From IMG/VR virus record IMGVR_UViG_3300009093_000082, positions 1 through 39,076 of that record: DNA of 39,076 bases; one strand, written 5' to 3'. Position numbers and translations under genes: made by a program. This DNA is from a virus. How positions within the stretch are numbered: the first letter of the stretch is position 1; every line of letters starts with the position of its first letter. Positions 23,002 to 30,329 of this stretch are shown here, one piece after another. The notes under the pieces were generated by a model, which was given only the letters and a program-made list of their open reading frames with translations, ran no database searches and was not told the DNA's origin.

Positions 23002-24014
23002 GCGACTCCTTTTGGCGGCGGCGGGCAAATAAATCCCGGTATACGCCTGCCTGATTTGTTAACGTAAATCCCGTCTGGCCCTAAGTGGCCACCCTGCCAG
23101 TCAATATCCGGCTTAAATTCAACTGGCTTTTTTATCTTCCAATCATCCGAGTCGATAAATCTCCCCAAAGTCTTTAGCCAGTTATGGAGGGCTATCGGAG
23201 CATGATGACCCTGAACGCAATATTCTTTCCACAGAACCACAATGGCATCGACAATCTCAGTGCGCCGCTTACCCTTCCACCGCCTTTCAGCTTGCTCTAT
23301 TGCGGAAGTGAGCATATGTAGTCCTCCGCCCCTTGCGGACATACCTATCAGTTCACCAAGCCCCTTAGCGGCGGAATAAACATCGAGGTCGATTACCTCT
23401 TGTGGCCCTTTTGAATTTTCGTCTTCTAGGTTCTGTTCCGAAGGAACCGGTTTTTCCAAAGGGGGTAGGGGGTTGTATCTCCCTCTACCTCCTCCAACCC
23501 CACTACCAACCCCAACCCCACGCGAAATTGTTTCTAGATTTTCAGGGTTTTCATTAACATTTTGTAAAATTTGTGAAGTGTTTGATTCTTCGGTAGTTAC
23601 CGTTTTAGGACTAAGTGACCAATGGAACATCCCCCAATCTGTAGGGTGTTGTTCTTTTAGCCATTCCTGATATTCAGGCTCGGGAGGATTAGGGGATCGT
23701 TTACTTGGAGCATCCTTGTGGCGAACGGTCTGTTCCCGCCTACAGTCCCATTGGCCCCAAATTTTACTACCTACCTGATAGACGAAAATCAGATGATTTG
23801 ATATGTACGCCTTGAAGTCTTTTTCAATATCTTCCGCCGTTGGACAGTTACCGCGAAACGATACGAAGTGCAGGGCAATGGCCTCGTAATCGAGTTCAAT
23901 CCTGGCATAGGCATTTGACAGTAGAAAGTAGTAAGGAAATCTCCAACGTGCTTCGGCTGCACAGCGATTAATGCGCTTTCCGCCCAGTAATCCTTTAATG
24001 TCAATATTCGCCAT
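22998..24014 (-). CDS. Replication initiation / helicase-loading protein (O- or DnaD-like)
   Basis: 338 residues. Residues 1-105 resemble the winged-helix N-terminal region of phage replication proteins (RFPYYFLLSNAYARIELDYE ... VYQVGSKIWGQWD). A linker includes a Gly-Val-Arg tract (RGVGVGSGVGGGRGRY), and residues 215-290 form a helical domain (SAIEQAERRWKGKRRTEIVD...WKEYCVQGHHAPIALHNWLK) like DnaD/helicase-loader C-termini. Immediately precedes dnaB with a 4-base overlap. The role as origin binder or loader is inferred from order and shape; origin sequence not identified. Confidence 0.65.
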   Translation of the reverse strand: MANIDIKGLLGGKRINRCAAEARWRFPYYFLLSNAYARIELDYEAIALHFVSFRGNCPTAEDIEKDFKAYISNHLIFVYQVGSKIWGQWDCRREQTVRHKDAPSKRSPNPPEPEYQEWLKEQHPTDWGMFHWSLSPKTVTTEESNTSQILQNVNENPENLETISRGVGVGSGVGGGRGRYNPLPPLEKPVPSEQNLEDENSKGPQEVIDLDVYSAAKGLGELIGMSARGGGLHMLTSAIEQAERRWKGKRRTEIVDAIVVLWKEYCVQGHHAPIALHNWLKTLGRFIDSDDWKIKKPVEFKPDIDWQGGHLGPDGIYVNKSGRRIPGFICPPPPKGVA

Positions 24015-24179
24015 CTACTTCTTCACCATCTCCCCGGTTCGATCCATTTTAAGTATCGCGGCCTTGTCATTCAGTACCTTGATTGCTCCGGAGATGATTT
24101 TTACGTCTGCCGCTTCACCTTCCCGGTAACAGTAATTCGCTAAAGTCTGGGCCGATTCTGCAATGTCTTTGACTGTCAT
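24015..24179 (-). CDS. Small helical miniprotein (54 aa)
   Basis: MTVKDIAESAQTLANYCYRE then IISGAIKVLNDKAAILKMDR. The TAG abuts the ATG of the replication protein. Predicted helical bundle; no family recognised. Confidence 0.55.
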   Translation of the reverse strand: MTVKDIAESAQTLANYCYREGEAADVKIISGAIKVLNDKAAILKMDRTGEMVKK

Positions 24180-24212
24180 TTACGCTGCCTGTATTTCCCT
24201 GTGATCGAATTT

Positions 24213-24950
24213 TTACGCGATGTCTGATTCCGTGATGTAAAGCTCTGATTCCTCGGGATGGTAGCCCTTGGCTTGCCTTACACTTTCGCGGAGTTTATCT
24301 TCTAATGTTGGCAGTTTGGCGTTAACCTTCAGCCGCTCGGCCATCTGTGCCACTTCTGAAAGAAACTCGATTGCCTGTTCTTCCATCTCGGCAATGCGCT
24401 TATCGTCCCGCTCGTAGCGAATAACAAAAAGCTGAAGTTCCTCCACTAGACGCGGATCAAAGGAAACGAAGTCCACATACTCAATCTCTGGCCCTGCACA
24501 GGCCATCTGCCAAGCCATCTGCGGGACATATTCGACAGGCACGATGCCAGAGTCTATGTATTCAAGATGGTTGTGAGTTTCAGGGCACTTAATCTCTAAG
24601 AGTCCGTTCGGAGCAATGTATCCGTCCGGGGACGCTCCGCAACGATCCAGGGTAGGGTGAAAAATGAATCCCAGCGGCTCTACAGACTGTCCGGTGCGTA
24701 TTTCGTACTCAGCCCTTGCCCGTGGCTCTTGCTCGATGCCCCAGTCCATATATGGGCTAACATAGTGGTCTGTAGTCTTGTCTCTTAATATCTCTGAGAG
24801 CAATTCAAAGCGCATATTCCTACGGGCAGCAAGTTCGCCCGTTCCGCGCTTCCGCTGGCCCGTAGCAGCAGCAATTTTGGATGCTGTAAGGTTTCCCCGG
24901 CGCACGGCATACCATTCAGGCGAGTGCTGGATACAGTCAAAGACGTTCAC
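24213..24950 (-). CDS. YqaJ-type viral exonuclease (lambda Exo superfamily)
   Basis: 245 residues. HSPEWYAVRRGNLTASKIAA is the conserved N-terminal helix with the R..R.G..T.S motif; GASPDG (105-110) and LLEIKCP (Glu119, Lys121) are the PD-(D/E)XK catalytic motifs, followed by VPQMAWQMACAG. These enzymes resect double-strand ends 5' to 3' for single-strand annealing. It lies directly after the ERF annealing protein with a 4-base overlap, the standard two-component phage recombinase. Confidence 0.92.
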   Translation of the reverse strand: MNVFDCIQHSPEWYAVRRGNLTASKIAAATGQRKRGTGELAARRNMRFELLSEILRDKTTDHYVSPYMDWGIEQEPRARAEYEIRTGQSVEPLGFIFHPTLDRCGASPDGYIAPNGLLEIKCPETHNHLEYIDSGIVPVEYVPQMAWQMACAGPEIEYVDFVSFDPRLVEELQLFVIRYERDDKRIAEMEEQAIEFLSEVAQMAERLKVNAKLPTLEDKLRESVRQAKGYHPEESELYITESDIA

Positions 24951-25702
24951 TGGGCACCCGCTTTCTTAAGTTCCAGCTTCCGCTTGTCCTTGGCGGCAAT
25001 GAATTGGTTCTCGGCGTAAACATCCCCAATTTTCTTAGCTTCCCTGTAGGAATTGGCAAAGTGCTCCTGAAGCTCGGCAAAAGTCTCACACTTCGGGAAG
25101 TGAGCAAGACGTTCGTTCTTTTCGTCCGCGTCCATTTGGGGGGCATTGTTGCCGTCGTTGTCTTCCTCTCCAATTGCGATGTTGAAGATATTCTTCAGCA
25201 TGTACCGCATCCCGTAAGACATCGCCGCGCCCGTGGCATGGGTCTTGGTCATCACATCACCGCCCTTGGCACCCTTGCCATCACAGGGAATATCAATCTG
25301 ATAGCGTCTGCTGTGGCCTGAATTGGATACGTAGCACACGGCGCGAACGTGATCTGCCAAGGGACAGTCTGCGGTATCGAAGGAAAGACTGAAGCCGAAC
25401 TTGGTGTAGATCGGCCTGATAGCTTTGTCGAGCTTGGCATAAGAGGCATACCGGCTCTTGGTCTGAGGATTATTCAGGTCTGGAGCAATGCGCTCAAGTT
25501 CGGCTTGGGCCTGATTCATTGCCTGATTAAAATGGACTTCAGCTTCCCACTTTATAGCCTTTTCCTGAAGTGCTGCCAGCCGCTCAATTACGTCAATGGC
25601 AGCTCCGTTTGTAAGCGCGATGTTAAGCAAATCCATCGGCGTTGATTGCCTCACGGCCATTTGCTTCGTAACTTCTGGAAGTTCGTACTGCTGTGTCGCC
25701 AT
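24947..25702 (-). CDS. erf: ERF-family single-strand annealing recombinase
   Basis: 251 residues. The core AQAELERIAPDLNNPQTKSR YASYAKLDKAIRPIYTKFGF followed by CYVSNSGHSRRYQIDIPCDG and TKTHATGAAMSYGMRYMLKN is diagnostic of the ERF superfamily (P22 Erf-like). It anneals complementary single strands exposed by the coupled YqaJ nuclease. Residues 190-251 are a charged helical tail typical of protein-interaction regions. Confidence 0.92.
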   Translation of the reverse strand: MATQQYELPEVTKQMAVRQSTPMDLLNIALTNGAAIDVIERLAALQEKAIKWEAEVHFNQAMNQAQAELERIAPDLNNPQTKSRYASYAKLDKAIRPIYTKFGFSLSFDTADCPLADHVRAVCYVSNSGHSRRYQIDIPCDGKGAKGGDVMTKTHATGAAMSYGMRYMLKNIFNIAIGEEDNDGNNAPQMDADEKNERLAHFPKCETFAELQEHFANSYREAKKIGDVYAENQFIAAKDKRKLELKKAGAQ

Positions 25703-25727
25703 GTTGATGCTCCCCGTCCCGATAAAT

Positions 25728-25913
25728 TTATTTCTGCTTTCGTACTAACTCTGCTGGAATAATCGCTACTGTGTGGCCAGCGTGAGGCTTATCGCCCGCT
25801 GAAAAATGAGTGTCGGCCATTGCCTGTGCTTCTTCCATCGTGTCTACTGCTGTACCTTTTCCGCCGTGGCATTCCATACAAGCAACAATGAATCCGGGTG
25901 TTTTGGTTATCAT
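25728..25913 (-). CDS. Small hypothetical protein (61 aa)
   Basis: MITKTPGFIVACMECHGGKG then DTMEEAQAMADTHFSAGDKP. The CMEC pair and His residues could bind metal. The start is fixed by an ATGA overlap with the HNH-like gene upstream. Confidence 0.6.
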   Translation of the reverse strand: MITKTPGFIVACMECHGGKGTAVDTMEEAQAMADTHFSAGDKPHAGHTVAIIPAELVRKQK

Positions 25914-26314
25914 GCTACGTTCTCCTTCAATGATTTCTTGGTAACGGTTATCGGCTTCCCGCCGCAGTTGTGCCGCTTTTGATGGCATTCTGTACAGCTT
26001 GCTATCGAGCACGCCCCTTTCGCTGTCGGCGAATAGCAATCACATTTCCGTGCGCCGTGTTTTGAGTGACTCCATTCCGTCGCTCGATTCAGGCATCGAA
26101 CGCGGCCCCAAGACAAATCGCCGTTATCCGCGACAGGAATCATTTCTTCGCACCTTCCGCCTGCACGCTCAAATACTTCTGCCCTGCGCTTATCTCTCGC
26201 TGATCCGTACAGCCTCACGCGCTTGTGGCCTCCATTCAGGTGGGCCGTGCGCTCAGAATGAACCACTCTGGGCCTTGCGCGCTTTGTCGGAATCCGCTTG
26301 CTCTGGCGTATCAC
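25910..26314 (-). CDS. HNH-like endonuclease
   Basis: 134 residues from a GTG start overlapping the upstream TGA. A basic N-terminus (MIRQSKRIPTKRARPRVVHS) is followed by AEVFERAGGRCEEMIPVADN, then EWSHSKHGARKCD and SCTECHQKRHN: the C...H-S-H..R...C..C....H layout of HNH nucleases from phage recombination loci. It sits next to erf and yqaJ, so a role in phage recombination or packaging DNA ends is plausible. Confidence 0.75.
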   Translation of the reverse strand: MIRQSKRIPTKRARPRVVHSERTAHLNGGHKRVRLYGSARDKRRAEVFERAGGRCEEMIPVADNGDLSWGRVRCLNRATEWSHSKHGARKCDCYSPTAKGACSIASCTECHQKRHNCGGKPITVTKKSLKENVA

Positions 26315-26460
26315 TTTTTAATCCTTGTAATTTCGCAAAGTTCCGCCGTCCATCCGCGATCAAAATATTTCAGATACCACGATTTGAACTGCTCTTCCGT
26401 GAGCGTGGCATCAATGAATTCTGGTTCTCCGTCCTCGTTGAATAGAATCCATGCCTTCAT
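26311..26460 (-). CDS. Miniprotein (49 aa)
   Basis: MKAWILFNEDGEPEFIDATL then EEQFKSWYLKYFDRGWTAEL. Beta-hairpin and helix. The ATG directly follows the upstream TAA and its TGA overlaps the GTG of the HNH-like gene. Function unknown. Confidence 0.6.
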   Translation of the reverse strand: MKAWILFNEDGEPEFIDATLTEEQFKSWYLKYFDRGWTAELCEITRIKK

Positions 26461-26661
26461 TTACTTTCCTCCGCTCAGGTATTCACTAAAAGCTTTAACT
26501 GCGCATTCGTGTCCGCAATAGTGCTTGTATTCTTTGATCTGCAAAGTCTCATTCCATGGCAGCACCCAAAAACCATCATGCACAGATGCCAGCCACCAAT
26601 GATTTACGGACTGCTTCTGTTTGCCGCACACGTCACACGTTATTTGCCCGACTAACGCCAT
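26461..26661 (-). CDS. Zinc-ribbon protein (66 aa)
   Basis: ITCDVCGKQKQSVNHWWLAS, then HYCGHECAVKAFSEYL: two Cys pairs spaced about 40 residues, as in small phage proteins with a C..C......W......C...C....F.E.L pattern. Its ATG abuts the stop of the 30-aa membrane miniprotein. Confidence 0.65.
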   Translation of the reverse strand: MALVGQITCDVCGKQKQSVNHWWLASVHDGFWVLPWNETLQIKEYKHYCGHECAVKAFSEYLSGGK

Positions 26662-26754
26662 CTACTTGCTCATCTCTGCCGCCATAAGAGCGAAGAAAAT
26701 AGTCAATAGCGCAAAGGCCAGCACCAGCTTGAAAGCAGTGGATAGGCGGCTCAT
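26662..26754 (-). CDS. Single-span membrane miniprotein (30 aa)
   Basis: MSRLSTAFKLVLAFALLTIF followed by FALMAAEMSK: one continuous hydrophobic helix with a basic start. Very short, but both junctions are perfect: the ATG overlaps the upstream TGA (ATGA) and its TAG abuts the next ATG. A role at the membrane during early infection is conceivable. Confidence 0.6.
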   Translation of the reverse strand: MSRLSTAFKLVLAFALLTIFFALMAAEMSK

Positions 26755-26987
26755 GCGGAATGCCTCAGAATTAAATCAATCTCCTTGATTCTGTTTTTGG
26801 CCTTTACTTGCGCGGAAAAGAGAGCATTACGCTCAGCCATCATCGAATCCCTGAGAGCCTGTTTTTGCGCCTGCTCCGCCAATTCAGCCCGGAACGCATG
26901 GAACTCTCGATGCGCCCAAGTAACAAATGCTGAATCCCCTGTAGCCTCGATGCTGTCAGTCCCGTTAGACCACCTTGCCGTCATCAT
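26751..26987 (-). CDS. Small helical hypothetical protein (78 aa)
   Basis: MMTARWSNGTDSIEATGDSA then a long charged helix (FHAFRAELAEQAQKQALRDS). Coupled to neighbours by 4-base overlaps. No family recognised. Confidence 0.6.
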   Translation of the reverse strand: MMTARWSNGTDSIEATGDSAFVTWAHREFHAFRAELAEQAQKQALRDSMMAERNALFSAQVKAKNRIKEIDLILRHSA

Positions 26988-27406
26988 GCAAATCTCCTAT
27001 CGCTTCCCGGATCGGGATACCCACTGGCTTCAATGGCCGCGCCTTCTTCGGCAGCAGCTTCTTCTTCCATGCGGTATTGCGCAGTTAATTCGCGGCGTTC
27101 AATCTCGGCAAGGATGAGCGGAATTAGTAGTTTTCGGCGTTCAACATCTGTTTTTCCGAGATGCGAAAACTCGGATTCTGCGGCGTATGCATATGGAAGT
27201 TGTCTAGCTATCGAGAGATGTTCATCTCCGGTAACATTCCTGTCTTTAGGTGCAGCCACTAATGCGTGCATGGCTGTAGCGGTTCCGACCAAACAGCAGC
27301 AGGAATAAAATCCTAGCTTGCCATCTTGGGCGTGCGCCAACAGAGCCGCCAATTTTTCGTCGCTGTATGCTGTCTCTAAAAACTTCACAATGTTTTCGGT
27401 GCTCAT
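26984..27406 (-). CDS. Hypothetical protein (140 aa)
   Basis: Starts MSTENIVKFLETAYSDEKLA; the ATG shares one base with the upstream TAA (TAATG). Contains FYSCCCLVGTATAMHAL and a long acidic helix with EEEAAAEEGAAIEA at the end. Helical throughout. No family recognised. Confidence 0.6.
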   Translation of the reverse strand: MSTENIVKFLETAYSDEKLAALLAHAQDGKLGFYSCCCLVGTATAMHALVAAPKDRNVTGDEHLSIARQLPYAYAAESEFSHLGKTDVERRKLLIPLILAEIERRELTAQYRMEEEAAAEEGAAIEASGYPDPGSDRRFA

Positions 27407-27906
27407 TACTCTCTTCCTTTCGTTACGATGTCCACAATTTCCGCAGCAGTTAGGTAAAGCGGCGAGTGAGACGGGCACCCGCCGCCATTGCCGACCATAG
27501 GGCTATCTTTTTCTGGCGCACTGCCAGTAGCCATGCCAGCAACTTCTGAAGTTTGAATTGCTGGAGAGTAAATCAGCGTCCCCGAAGCAGCGCACGTCTG
27601 CGCGTTCGGTAGATTGCCGCCCTCCCCAGCAAGGTCGAGACATGTTTTGCATTTCTGGCTTGGGAAAATCTGCGCTGGGAGAAGATGAAAATTGAAGTCA
27701 CCCGCTGTTCCGCAAATTGCTTTGAATCCCTGCCCGCCATTCGCCGCTGAGTCGTTCGTTTCGATGTGGTACGGGCCTTCTTCCACGGCTGAAACCCATG
27801 CGTATTTAGCTGGATTCTTTGGAGCGTTTACGTAAGCAAACGTGATTGCCTTCGCTACTTCCAGCCATTCGTCGCGGGCGATAAGGTCTTTGAGTGCGTC
27901 GCTCAT
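27406..27906 (-). CDS. Hypothetical protein (166 aa)
   Basis: MSDALKDLIARDEWLEVAKA; middle region QKCKTCLDLAGEGGNLPNAQ with a CxxC pair, and Gly/Ser-rich C-terminal half. Coupled on both sides. Probably soluble, possibly metal binding. No family recognised. Confidence 0.6.
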   Translation of the reverse strand: MSDALKDLIARDEWLEVAKAITFAYVNAPKNPAKYAWVSAVEEGPYHIETNDSAANGGQGFKAICGTAGDFNFHLLPAQIFPSQKCKTCLDLAGEGGNLPNAQTCAASGTLIYSPAIQTSEVAGMATGSAPEKDSPMVGNGGGCPSHSPLYLTAAEIVDIVTKGRE

Positions 27907-28139
27907 GCGGACACCGCCCGATTCTTGGTTTCGGCCAAAACGTCATCGCGCATATTCTTGAGACGGGCAATCTCTTCGTCTTTTGCGGTAATGTCCGTAA
28001 GGTGCTGTTCTATAGCCCAATTCTTTAGGTCTTTAACGCGGTAAGTTTGTCTGCCTAGCTCTGGATAGATCGCCTCAATCTCCCGCATGAGACTGGCGAT
28101 TTTTTCTTCTATTGATTTCATAAATTCTTCGATGGTCAC
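27903..28139 (-). CDS. Coiled-coil protein (78 aa)
   Basis: GTG start after GGGAGAG. MTIEEFMKSIEEKIASLMRE and DEEIARLKNMRDDVLAETKN are heptad helices. Its TGA overlaps the next ATG. Likely a dimeric accessory factor; function unknown. The 59 bases upstream (28140-28198) hold no gene. Confidence 0.6.
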   Translation of the reverse strand: MTIEEFMKSIEEKIASLMREIEAIYPELGRQTYRVKDLKNWAIEQHLTDITAKDEEIARLKNMRDDVLAETKNRAVSA

Positions 28140-28198
28140 TTTGTCTCTCCCACAGGCGTAAGCCGCTCTGATTTTCTATTGCGCTTAATTTTCTTGGG

Positions 28199-28318
28199 CT
28201 AGGTCTTTTCGCACTTATGGTTTTCGCCCGATTTAACCAGCACTCCACACAGAGGGCAGTTCATGTCCATGCCCAGCACATACATCGAACACTGGCCGTA
28301 ACTGACCTTCACTTTCAT
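28199..28318 (-). CDS. Zinc-knuckle miniprotein (39 aa)
   Basis: MKVKVSYGQCSMYVLGMDMN then CPLCGVLVKSGENHKCEKT: a CPLC pair plus terminal H/C, enough for one zinc. ATGA overlap with the winged-helix gene upstream. Confidence 0.55.
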   Translation of the reverse strand: MKVKVSYGQCSMYVLGMDMNCPLCGVLVKSGENHKCEKT

Positions 28319-28920
28319 TTGCGCAGCCTCCATACCAAACAATTTCTCTTACTCGCCGTTTTGCCCGTTATGCCCCAAGTAGTTCCGTCTTCATTGAATC
28401 CACCAGCAGCTTCAACAAAGCCTTGATCGACTAACCAGCTTCGGCGCGACCTAAGTCCGGACGGCGAAGCACGCTTTTCGCCATAGAGTTCTAGAAATTT
28501 CTTAGCTATCTGCTCATCCGTTTGTGGCCCACAGGTGCGGAGAATCGACAGAATGCAGTTTTTAGTTCTGCCGAGATTTACAAGGCTTACGCTGGCCGCT
28601 GCCATGTGACTCGTGGGCCTGTCCGTTTTGCGTGCATTGGCTTTATCGGCGGGGCCGTCACTTGACCCCGCCGCAGTGCTAGTCTCTAAGTTTTTATATA
28701 AAAATTTAGTATTAGAAGTTTTATTGGTAGGACGCTTTTCCGCCTGCCGTGAATCGGCTTTAACCAGCGGTTCGTCCATCATAGGCACCTCCTCACGACG
28801 CTGGGGTATATCAGCATCGTGAGCAATGGCCTGTTGCTGCTCAAACTTGTAGAAACTCTGCTCGAATAACGGAAGCTCTCGGTTTGGGCGTATCTCCGGA
28901 TTTTTCTCCGCGTGCTTCAT
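28315..28920 (-). CDS. Winged-helix DNA-binding protein
   Basis: 201 residues. The first 110 are charged and low complexity. Residues 112-185 look like a winged helix: RTKNCILSILRTCGPQTDEQ, IAKKFLELYGEKRASPSGLR, SRRSWLVDQGFVEAAGG, a layout common in phage proteins of the early left operon. Probably regulatory or replication-associated. The last 15 residues are basic. Confidence 0.65.
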   Translation of the reverse strand: MKHAEKNPEIRPNRELPLFEQSFYKFEQQQAIAHDADIPQRREEVPMMDEPLVKADSRQAEKRPTNKTSNTKFLYKNLETSTAAGSSDGPADKANARKTDRPTSHMAAASVSLVNLGRTKNCILSILRTCGPQTDEQIAKKFLELYGEKRASPSGLRSRRSWLVDQGFVEAAGGFNEDGTTWGITGKTASKRNCLVWRLRK

Positions 28921-29282
28921 TTTGTTTCTGCCTTTGCGATGGCATCACGGATTTCGATATGCACGTCAACGTTTCGATTTGAGCGTGTCCCGCCTTGACC
29001 GTCATGTTCTGAGATTGCACCCCTTTGCCACGCTTCGCGCAGTTCGGCAATGTGAAGCTCAGCATCCTTCAGCGCGGCCAACATGTCATCGAATGAATTG
29101 ACAGCACGAACGATGTAATCCCGCTGCGCTGCTGTTTCAGGTTCGCGTTCATCGCCGTAAAGCGTGGCAAGAGGATTGTCCCTGCTATCAACAATGTCAT
29201 CGCCGTAATCGCCTGCACGAACCGGTAGAGCGATAAATTTCGTCTCTTTGGATGGCACGGTATCCGCCTTTTGGGTGCTCAT
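28917..29282 (-). CDS. Hypothetical protein (121 aa)
   Basis: Starts MSTQKADTVPSKETKFIALP; start fixed by an ATGA overlap. An acidic middle (YGDDIVDSRDNPLATLYGDE) is followed by long helices (VRAVNSFDDMLAALKDAELH). Similar helical ends (F..ML.AL......L) are frequent in phage single-strand-binding neighbourhoods. No family recognised. Confidence 0.6.
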   Translation of the reverse strand: MSTQKADTVPSKETKFIALPVRAGDYGDDIVDSRDNPLATLYGDEREPETAAQRDYIVRAVNSFDDMLAALKDAELHIAELREAWQRGAISEHDGQGGTRSNRNVDVHIEIRDAIAKAETK

Positions 29283-29467
29283 GCGCGGCCCCAATTCTTT
29301 GCCAGTAATGCCCAATATTCCGACTGCTCTCCGGTTGCACGGAATGGCCATTGAATCTCGTTAGCGTAGGCTTCAAATGCTGCCATGCTCTCGTATGTGC
29401 GCTGTGCATCATCTTGGCCGGCGAGGTCGGTAAGTCTGTGAAATTGCTTCATAGAAATCTTTTCCAT
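29279..29467 (-). CDS. Small hypothetical protein (62 aa)
   Basis: MEKISMKQFHRLTDLAGQDD then YESMAAFEAYANEIQWPFRA. Helical. Two Met starts (residues 1 and 6). First gene after the repeat array; no family recognised. Confidence 0.55.
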   Translation of the reverse strand: MEKISMKQFHRLTDLAGQDDAQRTYESMAAFEAYANEIQWPFRATGEQSEYWALLAKNWGRA

Positions 29468-29480
29468 TCGGGTGTTATTG

Positions 29481-29501
29481 GGGGCCGAATTGCTCAGCCC
29501 C
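29481..29501 (-). promoter_or_regulatory. Intergenic RNA hairpin after the repeat array
   Basis: On the minus strand GGGGCTGA-GCAAT-TCGGCCCC gives an 8-bp stem (one G-T), which is perfect only in the minus transcript. No U-run follows, so it is more likely an RNA-processing or translation element than a terminator. Two GGGGC-type hairpins precede genes in the rightward operon. Confidence 0.4.
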
Positions 29502-29523
29502 GGTTATGGGTTAAAATCTTCAA

Positions 29524-29799
29524 TTAGCCTGTCCCGCCACGCCTAGACGTGCCTCCGCTCGCCATGCCTGCCATGCCGCAACTCGCCACTGCTAGCCGCA
29601 CACTACCTGGCCCCGACTCGCCGTGCCGTGGCTGCCTTACCAAGCCAAGACTGGCCCTGCTGTCCGCGCCATGCCTGACCATGACTGCCAAGCCGTAACG
29701 AACCTCGCCACGCCTTACCGATTCCGGCCTTGCCTGACCTAGCCTGCCGTGCCCGACCTGACCATGGCTTCCATGACAAGCCTTGCCTAGGCTATTCAT
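29524..29799 (-). CDS. Low-complexity G-x-R-H-G repeat ORF (91 aa)
   Basis: Frame MNSLGKACHGSHGQVGHGRL through TSRRGGTG, built of 5-residue repeats such as VRHGA, ARPES, GLVRQ, because the pentanucleotide array repeats every 15 bases in any frame. Its ATG overlaps the stop of the truncated gene upstream by 8 bases (ATGAATAG). I recall comparable Arg/His/Gly repeat ORFs in other tailed phages near recombination genes, but cannot cite them. It may be a genuine basic disordered protein or only the by-product of a DNA/RNA element. Confidence 0.45.
   Translation of the reverse strand: MNSLGKACHGSHGQVGHGRLGQARPESVRRGEVRYGLAVMVRHGADSRASLGLVRQPRHGESGPGSVRLAVASCGMAGMASGGTSRRGGTG
29525..29790 (-). repeat. 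Degenerate pentanucleotide array, consensus NNGGC
   Basis: About 50 consecutive imperfect pentamers with GG in a fixed register on the minus strand (NNCCN on the plus strand), with a few one-base phase slips; for example GGTCAGGCAAGGCCGGAATC. It covers the low-complexity ORF beginning at 29799. No other part of the window has this periodicity. Confidence 0.85.
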
Positions 29800-30127
29800 C
29801 TAAAACTCCGGCAACATTGCTGTCGCAAAGCATTTCCGCCGACTTGAAGGCAACGGCAGGGAATCCATAACCGCCTTCAGGATGTTCATAGAGCGTGTCC
29901 ATAAAATCTTGCTCGGGATTTTTCGCCTCCCGCGCAGACTTGGCTTTCTTCATCTGCTTATCCAGCATTTCCTTGCGGGCCTTTTCGCTCCAGCGATGGC
30001 AAATTAAAGAGCTATCGCCAATCAAGGGAATACGTAGGCGCTGAATGTTTAACTTAGGGAGGTTGATAACCATCGGCCCAGGCTGTGTCGCCGCCTGAGC
30101 ACCGTTACTGACTTCTTTTTTCTTCAC
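29792..30127 (-). CDS. Truncated conserved phage early protein
   Basis: 111 residues from a GTG preceded by AGGGAAG; an ATG start within the attachment site at 30235 is less likely. VINLPKLNIQRLRIPLIGDS SLICHRWSEKARKEMLDKQM KKAKSAREAKNPEQDFMDTL Y...GGYGFPAVAFKSA is the N-terminal half of a widespread phage protein of about 200 residues that normally continues (A-V-x-A-C/A) into a beta-rich domain. Here it ends after AEMLCDSNVAGVLDE where the pentanucleotide array begins, so roughly 90-100 residues are missing. Function of the family is unknown; it usually accompanies recombination genes. Confidence 0.7.
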   Translation of the reverse strand: MKKKEVSNGAQAATQPGPMVINLPKLNIQRLRIPLIGDSSLICHRWSEKARKEMLDKQMKKAKSAREAKNPEQDFMDTLYEHPEGGYGFPAVAFKSAEMLCDSNVAGVLDE

Positions 30128-30210
30128 TCTTGCGCTTCCCTTCGGGGGTGAGGGGGCTTGCAGTGCGCTCAGATTAAAAGAGAAGCACGAAGCCCGTGGA
30201 TTTATAGGGC

Positions 30211-30321
30211 TTCCGTGTAATTGGTGGGCGATCACGGACTCGAACCGTGGACCTCCTGCTTGTAAGGCAGGGGGTCAAAACACTTAAGAAGGTGTTCTAA
30301 AATCGCTTCAATTACACGGAA
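30211..30321. repeat. 13-bp perfect inverted repeat enclosing the attachment site
   Basis: TTCCGTGTAATTG (30211-30223) and CAATTACACGGAA (30309-30321) are perfect complements. In the minus-strand RNA they would close an extended cloverleaf: inside lie GCGAT:ATCGC, an AACAC:GTGTT hairpin, the tRNA anticodon arm and the T arm. Confidence 0.7.
30222..30271 (-). other. attP: Phage attachment site attP: 3' half of a tRNA-Val(TAC)
   Basis: On the minus strand: anticodon arm CCTGC-CTTACAA-GCAGG (anticodon TAC, valine), variable loop AGGTC, T arm CACGG-TTCGAGT-CCGTG, acceptor strand ATCGCCC, then ACCA. The 5' half of a tRNA (acceptor GGGCGAT and a normal D arm) is not present, which is the signature of a phage attP that restores the host tRNA gene upon integration. 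The integrase gene lies 340 bp away. It could alternatively be an attL/attR end if this window is an integrated prophage read through. Confidence 0.8.
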
Positions 30322-30329
30322 ACCGCTGG

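Noticed and set aside
29525-29790. CRISPR array or minisatellite of identical units
   Set aside because: The units are 5 bp, degenerate and without spacers; the periodicity is of GG pairs only, so neither a CRISPR nor a simple tandem repeat fits.
30211-30321. A complete phage tRNA gene
   Set aside because: The anticodon and T arms are perfect but the 5' side lacks a canonical acceptor strand (AAGCGAT instead of GGGCGAT) and the D arm is replaced by an aberrant hairpin. It is best read as the attachment site.
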